Positions 9,172 through 18,159 of a DNA stretch of 64,000 nt are shown piece after piece (position 1 is the stretch's first letter; the number at the start of each line of letters is the position of its first letter). Source of the DNA: Pseudochryseolinea flava (GTDB taxonomy: Bacteria > Bacteroidota > Bacteroidia > Cytophagales > Cyclobacteriaceae); NCBI RefSeq assembly GCF_003286915.1, contig NZ_QMFY01000016.1:1-64000 (forward strand). The letters are read 5' to 3'. The position numbers were made by a program, and so were the translations under genes. Under the pieces are notes generated by a model. That model saw only the letters and a list, made by a program, of their open reading frames with translations, ran no database searches and was not told the origin of the DNA.

Positions 9172-9638
9172 TCTTCAAACACTTCCGAATTAACATTGCG
9201 GCATTTGTCGAGGAGGTCGCTTAATAAGACGGCCTCTTCTTCAGATAAATTCATGACGCGATCGCGCTGTGGTAGAAATTTCTCCATCGACTTCAACAGA
9301 TCCATTCCTTCGTCTGTGATGATAACGTCGAATGCACGTTTGTCTTTCGGACAGGTGCGTTTAATGATGAGATTTTTGGCTATCAAACGATCCAACATCC
9401 TGGAGACGTCTGAGTTTTTGTCTAGCATTCTCGATTTGATTTCTGTAGCAGAAATGCTTTGTGGATGCTGCCCTTTAAGAATTCGAAGAATGTTGAATTG
9501 ATGTGCAGTAATGCCATAGTTCTTAAAAAACTCTTGGTTCTGACTCTGCATCCAACTTGCCGTAAAAAGTAGATTGATCACGGCTTTTTGAAATGGATCG
9601 CGAAACTTTGGCTGCTTGATTTCTTCTTCAATTTTCAT
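9168..9638 (-). CDS. MarR-family transcriptional regulator
   Basis: The 156-residue protein has the winged-helix arrangement of MarR regulators: a dimerisation helix at the N-terminus, NILRILKGQHPQ near residue 50, a recognition-helix region with DKNSDVSRMLDRL near residue 73, and the wing RTCPKDKRAFDVIIT near residue 93. MarR proteins are usually repressors released by small ligands. It lies downstream of yceI on the same strand, but a strong terminator (9663-9701) separates them, so it likely has its own promoter. Its target is unknown; yceI is the nearest candidate. Confidence 0.9.
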   Translation of the reverse strand: MKIEEEIKQPKFRDPFQKAVINLLFTASWMQSQNQEFFKNYGITAHQFNILRILKGQHPQSISATEIKSRMLDKNSDVSRMLDRLIAKNLIIKRTCPKDKRAFDVIITDEGMDLLKSMEKFLPQRDRVMNLSEEEAVLLSDLLDKCRNVNSEVFED

Positions 9639-9662
9639 AACGGGTGGAATAACGGATAAAAC

Positions 9663-9701
9663 AAAAAAAAGGCAGGCAATGGATGAGAGATCATTGCCTG
9701 C
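9663..9701 (-). terminator. Rho-independent terminator of the yceI-like gene
   Basis: Read on the minus strand, GCAGGCAATG (9692-9701) pairs perfectly with CATTGCCTGC (9672-9681) around a ten-base loop, followed by a run of eight T residues (A-run 9663-9670 on the plus strand). It lies just after the yceI stop and before the MarR start. Confidence 0.9.
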
Positions 9702-9714
9702 TTTATAATTTCAA

Positions 9715-10284
9715 TTAGTCTTTTGCAAATTCAGTCTTCGCGTTAAGCGTTACTTCGTCGCCAACCACAGCGCTTGAAGTGCTCGCACCTACGCCGAAGT
9801 CAGAGCGTTTGATGATACCGCCAACTTTAAAGCCAGCAATTGTCTTTTTGTTGTAAGGGTGAACAGCCGTGCCACCAAATGTAACGTCAAGCTCTACTTG
9901 CTTTGTAACGCCGTGCATCGTGAGGTCACCAATAACTTTATACTTTTTAGCATCAAGTTTTTTGATTGATTTACTCTTGAAAGTGATCTTCTCGAATTTT
10001 TGCGCATCGAAGAAATCAGCACCTTTCAAGTGACCGTCGCGTTGTTCGTTATCGGTAGAAATGCTTGCAACTTCAGCAGTGAAGTCGATTACGGCATCCG
10101 TAAAATCTTCTTTTGATGAAGTGATCTTAGCGTCGAAATTTTTGAAAGAACCATCTACTTCTGAAACCATTAAGTGACTTACAGAGAAGCCCAAATTAGA
10201 GTGTGCTTTGTCAAGGCTCCAAGTTTGTGCGAACGATACAGTTCCTGCCAACAGGAATAAAATGAGGAAGTTGAGTTTTTTCAT
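9715..10284 (-). CDS. YceI-family periplasmic lipocalin-like protein
   Basis: The 189-residue product starts with a signal peptide (MKKLNFLILFLLAGTVSFAQ, cleavage likely after Ala19). The mature part matches the YceI family: WSLDKAHSNLGFSVSHL at its start, a middle GDLTMHGVTK, and KVGGIIKRSDFGVG near residue 150. YceI proteins form a lipocalin-like barrel that holds a long isoprenoid chain; their cell role is poorly defined. It has its own terminator. A -7-like TATACTTG (CAAGTATA at 10305-10312) lies 20 bases upstream of the start, which would give a short leader. Confidence 0.92.
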   Translation of the reverse strand: MKKLNFLILFLLAGTVSFAQTWSLDKAHSNLGFSVSHLMVSEVDGSFKNFDAKITSSKEDFTDAVIDFTAEVASISTDNEQRDGHLKGADFFDAQKFEKITFKSKSIKKLDAKKYKVIGDLTMHGVTKQVELDVTFGGTAVHPYNKKTIAGFKVGGIIKRSDFGVGASTSSAVVGDEVTLNAKTEFAKD

Positions 10285-10394
10285 TGTTTGTTTATTTTAT
10301 GATGCAAGTATAACGCAAAGTGCAATTTACATGTTCCAACAAATAAAAAAGTTACGCTAACTTGCTGATCGACAGCGATTAATTTTTATTGACT

Positions 10395-10410
10395 ACCGGA
10401 TTTGTCCGGT
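10395..10410 (-). terminator. Short hairpin downstream of the tRNA methyltransferase gene
   Basis: ACCGGA (10395-10400) pairs with TCCGGT (10405-10410) around a four-base loop. On the minus strand it is followed by an AT-rich segment with an interrupted A-run rather than a clean T-run. It could act as a weak terminator for the methyltransferase gene ending at 10430. Confidence 0.35.
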
Positions 10411-10429
10411 GTTTTAACACTTAAATCGG

Positions 10430-11146
10430 TCACAGTTTAAGATAAAAATCGCGTGTGAGCGCGCGATATTCAGAAGACCAGTCATTATCGCCGTTATACA
10501 GCAATATTTCCCCATGATCGACAGCTGTCATTTGTAGCGAGAATGTCAGTAATAAACGCTCGATCGGTTTGTCGGCCCGCGTTCGAAAATTCCATTGCTT
10601 CACACAATATAAATCGTGACGCAACGCTAGGGCTATGCATTGATGCCCCTCAGTGTATGGAAGAATAACTGAAAAATGTCCCGATGGTTTTAATAATCTT
10701 GCCACAGCTTGCAGCATGGCGTCGTGAGAAAGCAATGTTGTATGGCGCGCCTCAACACGGCGTGCATCTGGAGGTATCTGACTATTGTTAAAGTACGGCG
10801 GATTGGAAACGATGAGATCGTATTGTATACCTGGATAAAAATCTTGAATAGGTGATTGAACGACATGAACTTTCTTCGGCCATCGCGACAAAGAAACATT
10901 TTCACGCGCCTGCAATGTATCTGCACTTTCAATCTCCACAGCATCGATAAACGCATCGGTTGCGCTGCGTTGTGCAAGCATTAATGCAATCACGCCTGAT
11001 CCCGTGCCGATATCGAGGATCGATTTAACATCATTGACATCCGCCCAAGCACCTAGTAACACACCATCTGTTCCCACTTTCATGGTAGATTGATCATGTC
11101 TGATAGAAAACTGCTTAAAATGAAAGTGCGATGCACTACGCGACAT
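10430..11146 (-). CDS. trmN6: tRNA1(Val) A37 N6-methyltransferase-like protein
   Basis: The 238-residue class I methyltransferase has the SAM-binding motif DIGTGSGVIALML near residue 40 and the N6-adenine motif SNPPYF near residue 110. The N-terminal FHFKQFSIRHDQSTMKVGTDGVLLG matches TrmN6 (YfiC), which methylates A37 of tRNA1(Val). The frame extends to a TTG at 11176, but a perfect -7 element (TAATTTTG on the minus strand, 11174-11181) overlaps that codon, so ATG 11146 is the better start. It faces the Gfo/Idh/MocA gene divergently. Confidence 0.88.
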   Translation of the reverse strand: MSRSASHFHFKQFSIRHDQSTMKVGTDGVLLGAWADVNDVKSILDIGTGSGVIALMLAQRSATDAFIDAVEIESADTLQARENVSLSRWPKKVHVVQSPIQDFYPGIQYDLIVSNPPYFNNSQIPPDARRVEARHTTLLSHDAMLQAVARLLKPSGHFSVILPYTEGHQCIALALRHDLYCVKQWNFRTRADKPIERLLLTFSLQMTAVDHGEILLYNGDNDWSSEYRALTRDFYLKL

Positions 11147-11173
11147 TGATTCCTTATTGCTTAATTTGAAAAA

Positions 11174-11181
11174 CAAAATTA
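11174..11181 (-). promoter_or_regulatory. -7 promoter element for the tRNA methyltransferase gene
   Basis: On the minus strand this reads TAATTTTG, a full match to the Bacteroidota TAnnTTTG element. It lies 27 bases upstream of ATG 11146, a suitable leader length. No clear TTTG is seen 19 bases further upstream. Confidence 0.5.
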
Positions 11182-11231
11182 CGCTTTATGGCTGAAGCGG
11201 AAAGCTGCTGCTGGCCTCAACAATTACACAA

Positions 11232-12215
11232 ATGAAGAAAATAAACTGGGGGATACTAGGTGCTGGGAAAATAGCCAACAAGTTTGCTAACGACCTCAAA
11301 CTTGTTGAAGACGCTACATTGGTTGCCGTTGCGTCACGTGATGATGCGAAAGGAAATGAGTTTGCCGCGCAGTACGGAATTCCTGTGGTGTTTAATACCT
11401 ATGAGGCGCTAGCATCTTCTCCAGAGATTGATGTTATCTACGTAGCAACGCCACATAGCTTTCATCGCGAGCACACATTGCTTTGTTTGAATCATGGTAA
11501 AGCGGTGCTATGCGAAAAAGCATTCGCCCTCAACAGCAGGGAAGTTTCGGATATGGTTCGTGTGGCGCGCGAAAAGAAAATATTCTTGATGGAAGCTTTT
11601 TGGACGAAGTTCTTACCTCAATTTGATAAAGTCAGGCAATTGATTGCCGAAGACGCTATCGGCGATATCCGATGGATTCAAGCTGACTTCGGGTTCATTT
11701 CCGATCCGCCGGCACCGCGATTATTTGATCCCGGTTTAGGTGGAGGATCACTACTCGACATCGGCATTTATCCTGTCTTTTTAGCGCAGACGCTTCTTGG
11801 CGTACCTAAACATGTGCAGGCTACGATTGTACCTTTTTCCTCTGGTGTTGACCAACAATGTAGCATCACGTTTACTTATGACAATGGGGCAATGGCTTCG
11901 TTGTTCTCAACACTAACAGCAGATACGCCTGTGGAGGCAGTTATTGCAGGAACAAAAGGAAGAATCGAGATGAGAAATAGATTTCACAACGCCGTGGGAA
12001 AATTGTTTCTAATAGGCGATAAAGATGAACCAAAAGAAATTGAAGTATATCGCGAAAGCGGATATGGTTATCAATTTGAAGCGCGACATGTTACGGCGTG
12101 CTTACAAAAGGGTTTAACCGAAAGCCCAATCATGACACTAGACGATTCTATTCAACTCATCAAAACGTTGGATAATATTCGTCGCGTGGCGGGCATAAAA
12201 TATAGCGTAGATTGA
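11232..12215 (+). CDS. Gfo/Idh/MocA-family NAD(P)-dependent dehydrogenase
   Basis: The 327-residue protein has a Rossmann N-terminus with GILGAGKIANKFA near residue 6, the strand YVATPHSFH near residue 73 and CEKAF near residue 97, where family members carry the catalytic lysine. The C-terminal half is the alpha/beta domain with GGGSLLDIGIYP near residue 172, including the Asp often used with the lysine. Substrates in this family are sugars, inositols or diols; none can be chosen here. The fdhD start follows its stop by one base, so they are very likely co-transcribed, although no shared pathway is obvious. Confidence 0.9.
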   Translation: MKKINWGILGAGKIANKFANDLKLVEDATLVAVASRDDAKGNEFAAQYGIPVVFNTYEALASSPEIDVIYVATPHSFHREHTLLCLNHGKAVLCEKAFALNSREVSDMVRVAREKKIFLMEAFWTKFLPQFDKVRQLIAEDAIGDIRWIQADFGFISDPPAPRLFDPGLGGGSLLDIGIYPVFLAQTLLGVPKHVQATIVPFSSGVDQQCSITFTYDNGAMASLFSTLTADTPVEAVIAGTKGRIEMRNRFHNAVGKLFLIGDKDEPKEIEVYRESGYGYQFEARHVTACLQKGLTESPIMTLDDSIQLIKTLDNIRRVAGIKYSVD

Positions 12216-12216
12216 T

Positions 12217-13050
12217 ATGAAGCCATTTGTCGTTCCTGCGAAGGTAAAGCGTCTCGACGGTAAAAGGATCACTGCCGATGCAGACCTGCTCGCTGTTGAA
12301 GAGCCATTGGAAATTAAAATAGGGTACGGGGCTGCAGACGATCGCGATCAATTCAATCTGGCCGTTACGATGCGCACGCCCGGAAACGATTTTGAACTCG
12401 CCGTGGGATTTTTATACGCAGAGGGCGTCATTCGGAAATACACAGATATTGAAGCGATTCACTATTGTCCGACGGCGAAAGACGAAGAAAAAGATAATGT
12501 TGTCCGTGTCGAACTAAAGCCAGCCATACAAATTGATTTCACCAAGCTGCAGCGGAATTTTTATACGACGTCGAGCTGTGGCGTCTGCGGCAAATCATCG
12601 ATTGACGCGATCGTAACGCAAACGCATACGGTCATCGGTAACCATTCAGTAAGTGATGTTGTTATTAAGTCACTGCCGGAAAAGTTGAAAAAAGCACAGA
12701 CGATATTTGAGCACACCGGAGGACTACACGGCGTTGCACTGTTTGATCTTGAGGGCACATTGCTTTCAGTTCATGAAGACGTCGGCAGGCACAATGCGTT
12801 TGATAAGGTGGTGGGGGAGGTGCTGATCGCGAGTAAAATTCGACTCACGGAAACCATTGTCTTGCTCAGTGGACGCGCAAGCTTCGAGTTAATCCAGAAA
12901 GCAGCGATGGCCGGTATCGCGGTTGTCGTGGCGATCGGCGCACCTTCAAGTCTTGCTGTGAAATTAGCCCAAGCATCCGGGATCACCTTGATAGGTTTTG
13001 TGAGAGGCGACAAGTTCAATGTCTATCATGGCGATGTGATTGTTGCGTAG
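12217..13050 (+). CDS. fdhD: FdhD sulfurtransferase for bis-MGD enzymes
   Basis: FdhD moves sulfur from IscS-type cysteine desulfurases to the molybdenum cofactor of formate-dehydrogenase-like enzymes. The 277-residue product has the family motif TTSSCGVCGKSSIDA near residue 112 with the two catalytic cysteines (CxxC), then TGGLHGVAL near residue 168, HEDVGRHNAFDK near residue 187 and SGRASFEL near residue 212. It overlaps the longest reading of the following oxidoreductase gene by 11 bases. The adjacent oxidoreductase is its evident client. Confidence 0.95.
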   Translation: MKPFVVPAKVKRLDGKRITADADLLAVEEPLEIKIGYGAADDRDQFNLAVTMRTPGNDFELAVGFLYAEGVIRKYTDIEAIHYCPTAKDEEKDNVVRVELKPAIQIDFTKLQRNFYTTSSCGVCGKSSIDAIVTQTHTVIGNHSVSDVVIKSLPEKLKKAQTIFEHTGGLHGVALFDLEGTLLSVHEDVGRHNAFDKVVGEVLIASKIRLTETIVLLSGRASFELIQKAAMAGIAVVVAIGAPSSLAVKLAQASGITLIGFVRGDKFNVYHGDVIVA

Positions 13051-13096
13051 CGCCGCTGGAAAAAGATTTTATCATTCGCATTTATTTCAACTCAGT

Positions 13097-15391
13097 ATGA
13101 ACGCAGCCCAAGAAGATGATCATCTTAAAATAACAAAGCCTCAGAAATCAGCAGGTGGATTACAAGCTGTGATTCAATCGGCCAAGCATGTCTTTTCAGA
13201 AGTAGGCGTCGTGAATGGAACAAAGGCGTTGCTTGAATTGAATCAGTTCGATGGCTATGATTGTCCAGGGTGCGCATGGCCAGACCCGGATCATGAACGC
13301 TCTGCTGTGGAGTTTTGTGAGAACGGCGCAAAAGCCGTAGCAGAAGAAGCGACGACAGAGAAATGTGATCGTGACTTCTTTCAGCAGTACAGCGTAAAGG
13401 ATATGGCAACCTGGACCGATTTCCAAATCGGTAAACGTGGGAGAGTAACGGAGCCGTTCTTACTCGAAGAAGGTGACACTCATTATAAACCTATCGCTTG
13501 GCATGATGCGTTTAAGATGATCGCGGAACATCTTCATAAACTAGCAACACCAGACGAAGCGATATTTTATACGTCAGGAAGAACCAGTAACGAAGCGGCC
13601 TTTCTGTATCAATTAATGGTGCGCATGTATGGTACGAACAACCTACCGGATTGCTCCAACATGTGCCATGAATCTAGCGGCGTCGCGTTGAATGAAACTG
13701 TTGGCATTGGGAAGGGCTCAGTCAAATTAGAAGATTTCAATTATGCTGAGGTGATCATCATCATTGGACAAAACCCAGGAACAAATCATCCAAGAATGCT
13801 TACAGCTTTGCAGCAGGCAAAAAAACATGGTGCAAAGATTATCACGATCAATCCACTGGAAGAAGCAGGGCTGATCGGATTTAAACATCCACAGCACGTG
13901 ATGGATTTTGTTGGTAAGGCCTCGCCCATTACAGACTTATGGTTGCAAGTAAGGATCAATGAAGATGTTTCTTTACTCAAAGCAATGTTGAAACTCCTGT
14001 GGCATGAAGAGCAACGACATGTAGGGACAGTCTTTGATCATGCATTCATCAAAGCCAATACTACCGGATATGATGCACTCATCAACGATTTGGAGAAGTA
14101 TAAGCTTAGCGACCTCATGGCAAGATCCGGTGTGCCGTCGGAAAAAATATTAGCGGCGGTGCAGATGATTGCCAACAGCAAAAAAATTATCGCGTGCTGG
14201 GCGATGGGGCTCACACAACATAAAAACGCTGTCGATAATATTCGCGAAGTGGTAAACCTCTTGTTGCTAAAAGGAAGTATTGGTAAGCAAGGCGCCGGTA
14301 CGTGTCCTGTGCGAGGTCATTCAAATGTGCAAGGTGATCGCACCATGGGCATCTACGAAAAACCTTCTGCTGCATTTCTAGATAGCCTAAAACAAGTTTT
14401 TGATTTTGAGCCACCGCGTCATCACGGCTATGATACTGTTGAGTCAATTAAAGCAATGCACGATGGAAAGGCAAAAGTGTTTTTCGCCATGGGTGGCAAC
14501 TTCTTGTCGGCAACACCTGACACAAATTTCACCGCGTCTGCATTGAAGAATTGTGAACTCACGGTGCATGTGTCTACAAAATTGAACCGTAGCCATGTCG
14601 TTCACGGACGGCGCGCAATCATTCTTCCTTGCCTGGGGAGAACAGAAGAAGATGCTCAACGCTCGGGAATGCAATTTGTAACCGTTGAAAATTCAGCGGG
14701 TGTTGTGCATCAATCGAAAGGTAATTTGCCACCCATATCGCGTGAACTTTGGAGCGAGCCAAAAATCGTGGCTGGCATTGCGAAGGTACTCTTACAAAAA
14801 AGCAAGTTAGACTGGGATATGTTGACGTCTAACTATGATCATATACGCGATTTGATTGAACAATCGATACCTGGATTTGAGCACTACAATGAGCGTGTTC
14901 GAAAACCTGGGGGATTCTATCTCCCTAACGCAGCACGCGAAGGCAAGTTCAACACCACTACCGCGAAAGGTATTTTTAGTATCAATGTCTTGGCATCACA
15001 TCATTTAAAGGACGATGAATTTTTGATGATGACGATACGGAGTCATGATCAATACAATACAACAATCTATGGATTGAATGACCGATACCGTGGTGTTCAT
15101 CATGGTAGGAGAGTTGTATTCATGAATGCCAACGACGTCAGCAAACATGATTTGAAGGCCGGAGATCGCGTAAACTTATACAGCTACTATGATCTTGTGG
15201 AGCGTCGCGCTGAATCGTTTGTGGTGATACCGTACAACATACCATCTAAGAATATTGCAACATATTTTCCAGAGGCAAATGCTTTGATCCCTTACAACCG
15301 ATATGCGGATAAAAGTCAGACGCCGATATCAAAGTCTGTGGTGGTAAAGATTAAATCAAAACCAGTAGCAACTATTGAATGCCGGCAATGA
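13097..15391 (+). CDS. YdeP/FdhF-type molybdopterin oxidoreductase
   Basis: The 764-residue product is a bis-MGD oxidoreductase of the YdeP branch of the formate-dehydrogenase superfamily. It has CPGCAWPDP near residue 56, the DCSNMCHESSGVAL motif near residue 190, IIIGQNPGTNHPRML near residue 230, GTCPVRGHSNVQGDRT near residue 412 and a C-terminal molydopterin-binding domain with IRSHDQYNTTIYG. It lacks the long Cys-rich N-terminus of respiratory formate dehydrogenases. YdeP proteins have been linked to acid resistance in E. coli, but the substrate is unknown. ATG 13097 is preferred over a TTG at 13040. Its last 20 bases overlap the convergent hydrolase gene. Confidence 0.88.
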   Translation: MNAAQEDDHLKITKPQKSAGGLQAVIQSAKHVFSEVGVVNGTKALLELNQFDGYDCPGCAWPDPDHERSAVEFCENGAKAVAEEATTEKCDRDFFQQYSVKDMATWTDFQIGKRGRVTEPFLLEEGDTHYKPIAWHDAFKMIAEHLHKLATPDEAIFYTSGRTSNEAAFLYQLMVRMYGTNNLPDCSNMCHESSGVALNETVGIGKGSVKLEDFNYAEVIIIIGQNPGTNHPRMLTALQQAKKHGAKIITINPLEEAGLIGFKHPQHVMDFVGKASPITDLWLQVRINEDVSLLKAMLKLLWHEEQRHVGTVFDHAFIKANTTGYDALINDLEKYKLSDLMARSGVPSEKILAAVQMIANSKKIIACWAMGLTQHKNAVDNIREVVNLLLLKGSIGKQGAGTCPVRGHSNVQGDRTMGIYEKPSAAFLDSLKQVFDFEPPRHHGYDTVESIKAMHDGKAKVFFAMGGNFLSATPDTNFTASALKNCELTVHVSTKLNRSHVVHGRRAIILPCLGRTEEDAQRSGMQFVTVENSAGVVHQSKGNLPPISRELWSEPKIVAGIAKVLLQKSKLDWDMLTSNYDHIRDLIEQSIPGFEHYNERVRKPGGFYLPNAAREGKFNTTTAKGIFSINVLASHHLKDDEFLMMTIRSHDQYNTTIYGLNDRYRGVHHGRRVVFMNANDVSKHDLKAGDRVNLYSYYDLVERRAESFVVIPYNIPSKNIATYFPEANALIPYNRYADKSQTPISKSVVVKIKSKPVATIECRQ

Positions 15392-16751
15392 TGCCGCGCA
15401 CCAAGGCTTCGAGATCAAAGTTCTTATTGTGTGTAACACCCAACCGCACCACGACAAGTTTTTTCGAGGGCACGACGACAACGAAATTATGTTCGAATCC
15501 GTCGAAGAGAAATGTGTCTTGTGGTAGTGTGGGATACAGTCTATTCTCGGGGTCATTTGGAGCACCATGATTCAACCAAACTTGTGCACCGTACTCTCCA
15601 CGGGGCGCCACTGCCGAAGGTGTCGTCGAGTACTTTACCCAACCCTCGGGAAGAATCCGTTCGCCCTGCACCACACCATCATTGAGGTAAAGCAGTCCAA
15701 ACCGGGCCCAATCACGAGCGGAAGCATAACTATACGAAGATGCGACAAACGTTCCAGATGCATCGGGCTCCATAATGGCGCGACTCATTCCAACTTTGAA
15801 GAATAGTTTTTCATACGGGAATTTGTAATACTGGTCGTCACCAACAGTTTGTCTGATGATACGAGACAAAATATTCGTACTACCGCTAGAGTATTGAAAG
15901 AAAGTACCGGGATCTACCTTCTGCTTCATGCTCGCGGCATAGGCAGCTTTGTCATCGCGGTGAATGAACATCGTATGGAAATCTGCTGATGGATTGAAGT
16001 AAGATTCATCCCATGCCAGGCCCGTGGTGGCTTGAAGTAAGTTATTGAGTGTTATATTTTTTCGAATGTCGTCCTCCCATTCCGGCACAGGCGCACCGGC
16101 CTCTACCGTTAGCTTGCCCTCTTTGACCAATATCCCAATCAACGCGTTAGTGATGCTCTTCGTCATCGACCATCCCATCATGCGTGATTGCTTGTCGAAT
16201 CCGTCGGCATACTTTTCCGCAATAATTTTTCCATCGTAAACAACAACGACGGCATGTGTAAAAATTGGATTCTCTGGATCTTTATCGAAGAATGCTTTGT
16301 CGACAGCATTTTTAATGGAATCGTATTGCACGCCTGTTATTGCACCTTGTGCTGTGAGATCATCACCTAAAGGCCATGCGACTGAATCGCGGTTGACGTT
16401 GGGAGCAGTAGACAAAACCGGTTGCTGTGATCGAACCTCTTCTTCCGTTCGTTCCGATAGTAGGATACAGCCTAATCCTTTTCTATAGATAGCCTTCCGT
16501 GTCGTGCCAAGAAACGATGCCGATACGCTAGCATCTTCGATCAACATGTCCATACTTGAAAGCCCAGGGAACACTTGCAATTCTTTGTCGCGAATACTTT
16601 GTTCAGAACGTTCTGCAACAAATAAGCATGAGCACATGGTTTTCGCGGCCATGCCTGTCATTACCGGCGGGAAATAAATTCCGACGTAAACGACAGCAGC
16701 TAAAATGATGATAATGATGAGTACCGTGAGGAAGCGAAAGAGTTTTTTCAT
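15372..16751 (-). CDS. Membrane-anchored serine hydrolase (beta-lactamase/class C fold)
   Basis: The 459-residue protein begins with one membrane helix (residues 5-28) and continues with a class-C beta-lactamase/penicillin-binding fold. The SxxK nucleophile motif is SMTK near residue 195, and the second motif is the YSSGS segment near residue 295. The third motif region contains FDGFEHNFVVVVPSKKLVVVRLG near the C-terminus. Homologues are annotated as esterases, D-Ala peptidases or 6-aminohexanoate-dimer hydrolases, so the substrate is open. It overlaps the convergent YdeP-type gene by 20 bases within both coding regions. Confidence 0.85.
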   Translation of the reverse strand: MKKLFRFLTVLIIIIILAAVVYVGIYFPPVMTGMAAKTMCSCLFVAERSEQSIRDKELQVFPGLSSMDMLIEDASVSASFLGTTRKAIYRKGLGCILLSERTEEEVRSQQPVLSTAPNVNRDSVAWPLGDDLTAQGAITGVQYDSIKNAVDKAFFDKDPENPIFTHAVVVVYDGKIIAEKYADGFDKQSRMMGWSMTKSITNALIGILVKEGKLTVEAGAPVPEWEDDIRKNITLNNLLQATTGLAWDESYFNPSADFHTMFIHRDDKAAYAASMKQKVDPGTFFQYSSGSTNILSRIIRQTVGDDQYYKFPYEKLFFKVGMSRAIMEPDASGTFVASSYSYASARDWARFGLLYLNDGVVQGERILPEGWVKYSTTPSAVAPRGEYGAQVWLNHGAPNDPENRLYPTLPQDTFLFDGFEHNFVVVVPSKKLVVVRLGVTHNKNFDLEALVRGIIAGIQ

Positions 16752-16882
16752 GGGTGGCAGTTAACGCGACAGTGGCACTAAAATAACGAAATTCAGGTTG
16801 ACGAGATCACATACCGACGTCTGCGGCATATTAATAATTCACTAGTTTATTTAATGACGATGGTGTAGTTTACTGGCACGAT

Positions 16883-17695
16883 ATGGAGTACCGACAATAT
16901 CAGCCACCGAGAGTTTTAGAGCGCTACGTGCGCTACTTTTGGAGCTTTGATTCGTTTCAGAACCCCAACGCCACACTGCAAATCAAAAGTTTTGCCGACA
17001 AATATCCGCGACTCATTTTCCAGAATCTTGACGGCTTTGAGGCCCTCACAAATCTCAGTGGCGACAAGCTCCCGGCATGTTACCTTAGTGGTATCGACAC
17101 GAAACACACCGAGGCGATCATAAACGGAAATTTTTCGCACTTCGGTGTAAGCTTTTACCCGCATGGATTGGCAGCTTTCTTCGGCGAATCGCCCGTCGCT
17201 TTGATCAATCAAATGCCTGACATCAGATTGATTTGTCCCGCTGAAATTCAATCACAATTGCAACGCGCCACTAACCATCATGCGCGTGTGAGTTTGATTT
17301 CTAAGTTCCTATACGAGCGTCTTCGGGCCATGCGTCAAGATCAGCTCATCAACAAAATTGTCCACCACCATGGCCTCGATCGTGATATATCCCTCGATGA
17401 GCTTGGACGTCATTACCGCATTTCAACGCGGAGTTTGCAGCGACGATTTAAAGCTGTTGTGGGTATCTCTCATAAAAAGTACCAGCGTATCTTACGCTTC
17501 GAAGAATCTTTGAAGCAATTGGCCAATGCGTCGTTTGCGGACCTGGGCGTAGTTGCCTACGACTTGAAGTTCACCGATCAATCGCACTTCATCAAAGATT
17601 TTTCTGCATTCTCAGGTATGTCGCCTTACGCTTTTGCCAAAAGAAAAAGTGTCGGATCTGAAAGTTCCTCCTTTATCTATACGAAAGATGCCTGA
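16883..17695 (+). CDS. AraC-family transcriptional regulator
   Basis: The 270-residue regulator has an N-terminal domain of the DUF6597 type (MEYRQYQPPRVLERYVRYFW) and a C-terminal AraC DNA-binding domain. The latter shows a first helix-turn-helix with STRSLQRRFKAVVGISHKKY near residue 185 and a second with FTDQSHFIKDFSAFSGMSPYAF near residue 232. It is divergent from the serine hydrolase gene (131 bases apart) and lies before a small lipoprotein gene, so either may be its target. Confidence 0.9.
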   Translation: MEYRQYQPPRVLERYVRYFWSFDSFQNPNATLQIKSFADKYPRLIFQNLDGFEALTNLSGDKLPACYLSGIDTKHTEAIINGNFSHFGVSFYPHGLAAFFGESPVALINQMPDIRLICPAEIQSQLQRATNHHARVSLISKFLYERLRAMRQDQLINKIVHHHGLDRDISLDELGRHYRISTRSLQRRFKAVVGISHKKYQRILRFEESLKQLANASFADLGVVAYDLKFTDQSHFIKDFSAFSGMSPYAFAKRKSVGSESSSFIYTKDA

Positions 17696-17729
17696 CGTTT
17701 TTTTACAATTTTGAATTTTGAGTAGGCTT

Positions 17730-17737
17730 TACTTTTG
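17730..17737 (+). promoter_or_regulatory. -7 promoter element before the small lipoprotein gene
   Basis: TACTTTTG matches TAnnTTTG exactly and lies 23 bases before ATG 17761. The in-frame GTG at 17740 falls only two bases after it, which argues that GTG is not the start. A TTTG at 17710-17713 is spaced 16 bases upstream, shorter than ideal. Confidence 0.5.
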
Positions 17738-17760
17738 GCGTGGTTCAAACAGTAAAACTT

Positions 17761-18150
17761 ATGAAAAATAGACTAGCAATGTATGGTTTGGTATGGGTGT
17801 TGGCAATGGTAGCAATGGCTTGCTCAAGCGACGATGGCGACGATAACGCAGGAAGTCGTGAAGTAAAATTCGAGGTAACAGGTAATTTCACAGGTCAGTT
17901 AAATGCCGTATTAATAACCGCGAGCGGAGGAGGTACTAGTGAGTCGATAAACGCTTTGCCCTGGTCAAAAACGATCACGTACGAATCCAACGTTCCAACG
18001 ACCCAGATTTCAATAGCCGGCGCGGGAGGAGACCCTGGTGAGACGATTACGGTAAAAGTTATCGTGGGTGGAAAAGAAAAGTCTTCGACGCCAGGTACAG
18101 CGACAAATTCGGGAACGATCGCCGTAGCCGCCCCGTCTTATGCATTCTAA
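17761..18150 (+). CDS. Small lipoprotein of unknown function
   Basis: The 129-residue product has a type II signal peptide ending in the lipobox AMAC (Cys about residue 21), followed by an acidic linker SSDDGDDN. The mature region is rich in Thr, Ser, Gly and Val and reads like a beta-sandwich. I do not recognise a family. ATG 17761 is chosen over an in-frame GTG at 17740 because of the -7 element at 17730 and the normal signal peptide. A DoxX-like gene follows after nine bases, so they are probably co-transcribed. Confidence 0.7.
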   Translation: MKNRLAMYGLVWVLAMVAMACSSDDGDDNAGSREVKFEVTGNFTGQLNAVLITASGGGTSESINALPWSKTITYESNVPTTQISIAGAGGDPGETITVKVIVGGKEKSSTPGTATNSGTIAVAAPSYAF

Positions 18151-18159
18151 AATCAACAT

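Noticed and set aside
12217-15391. Respiratory formate dehydrogenase
   Set aside because: The oxidoreductase is of the YdeP type and lacks the usual iron-sulfur and membrane subunit genes.
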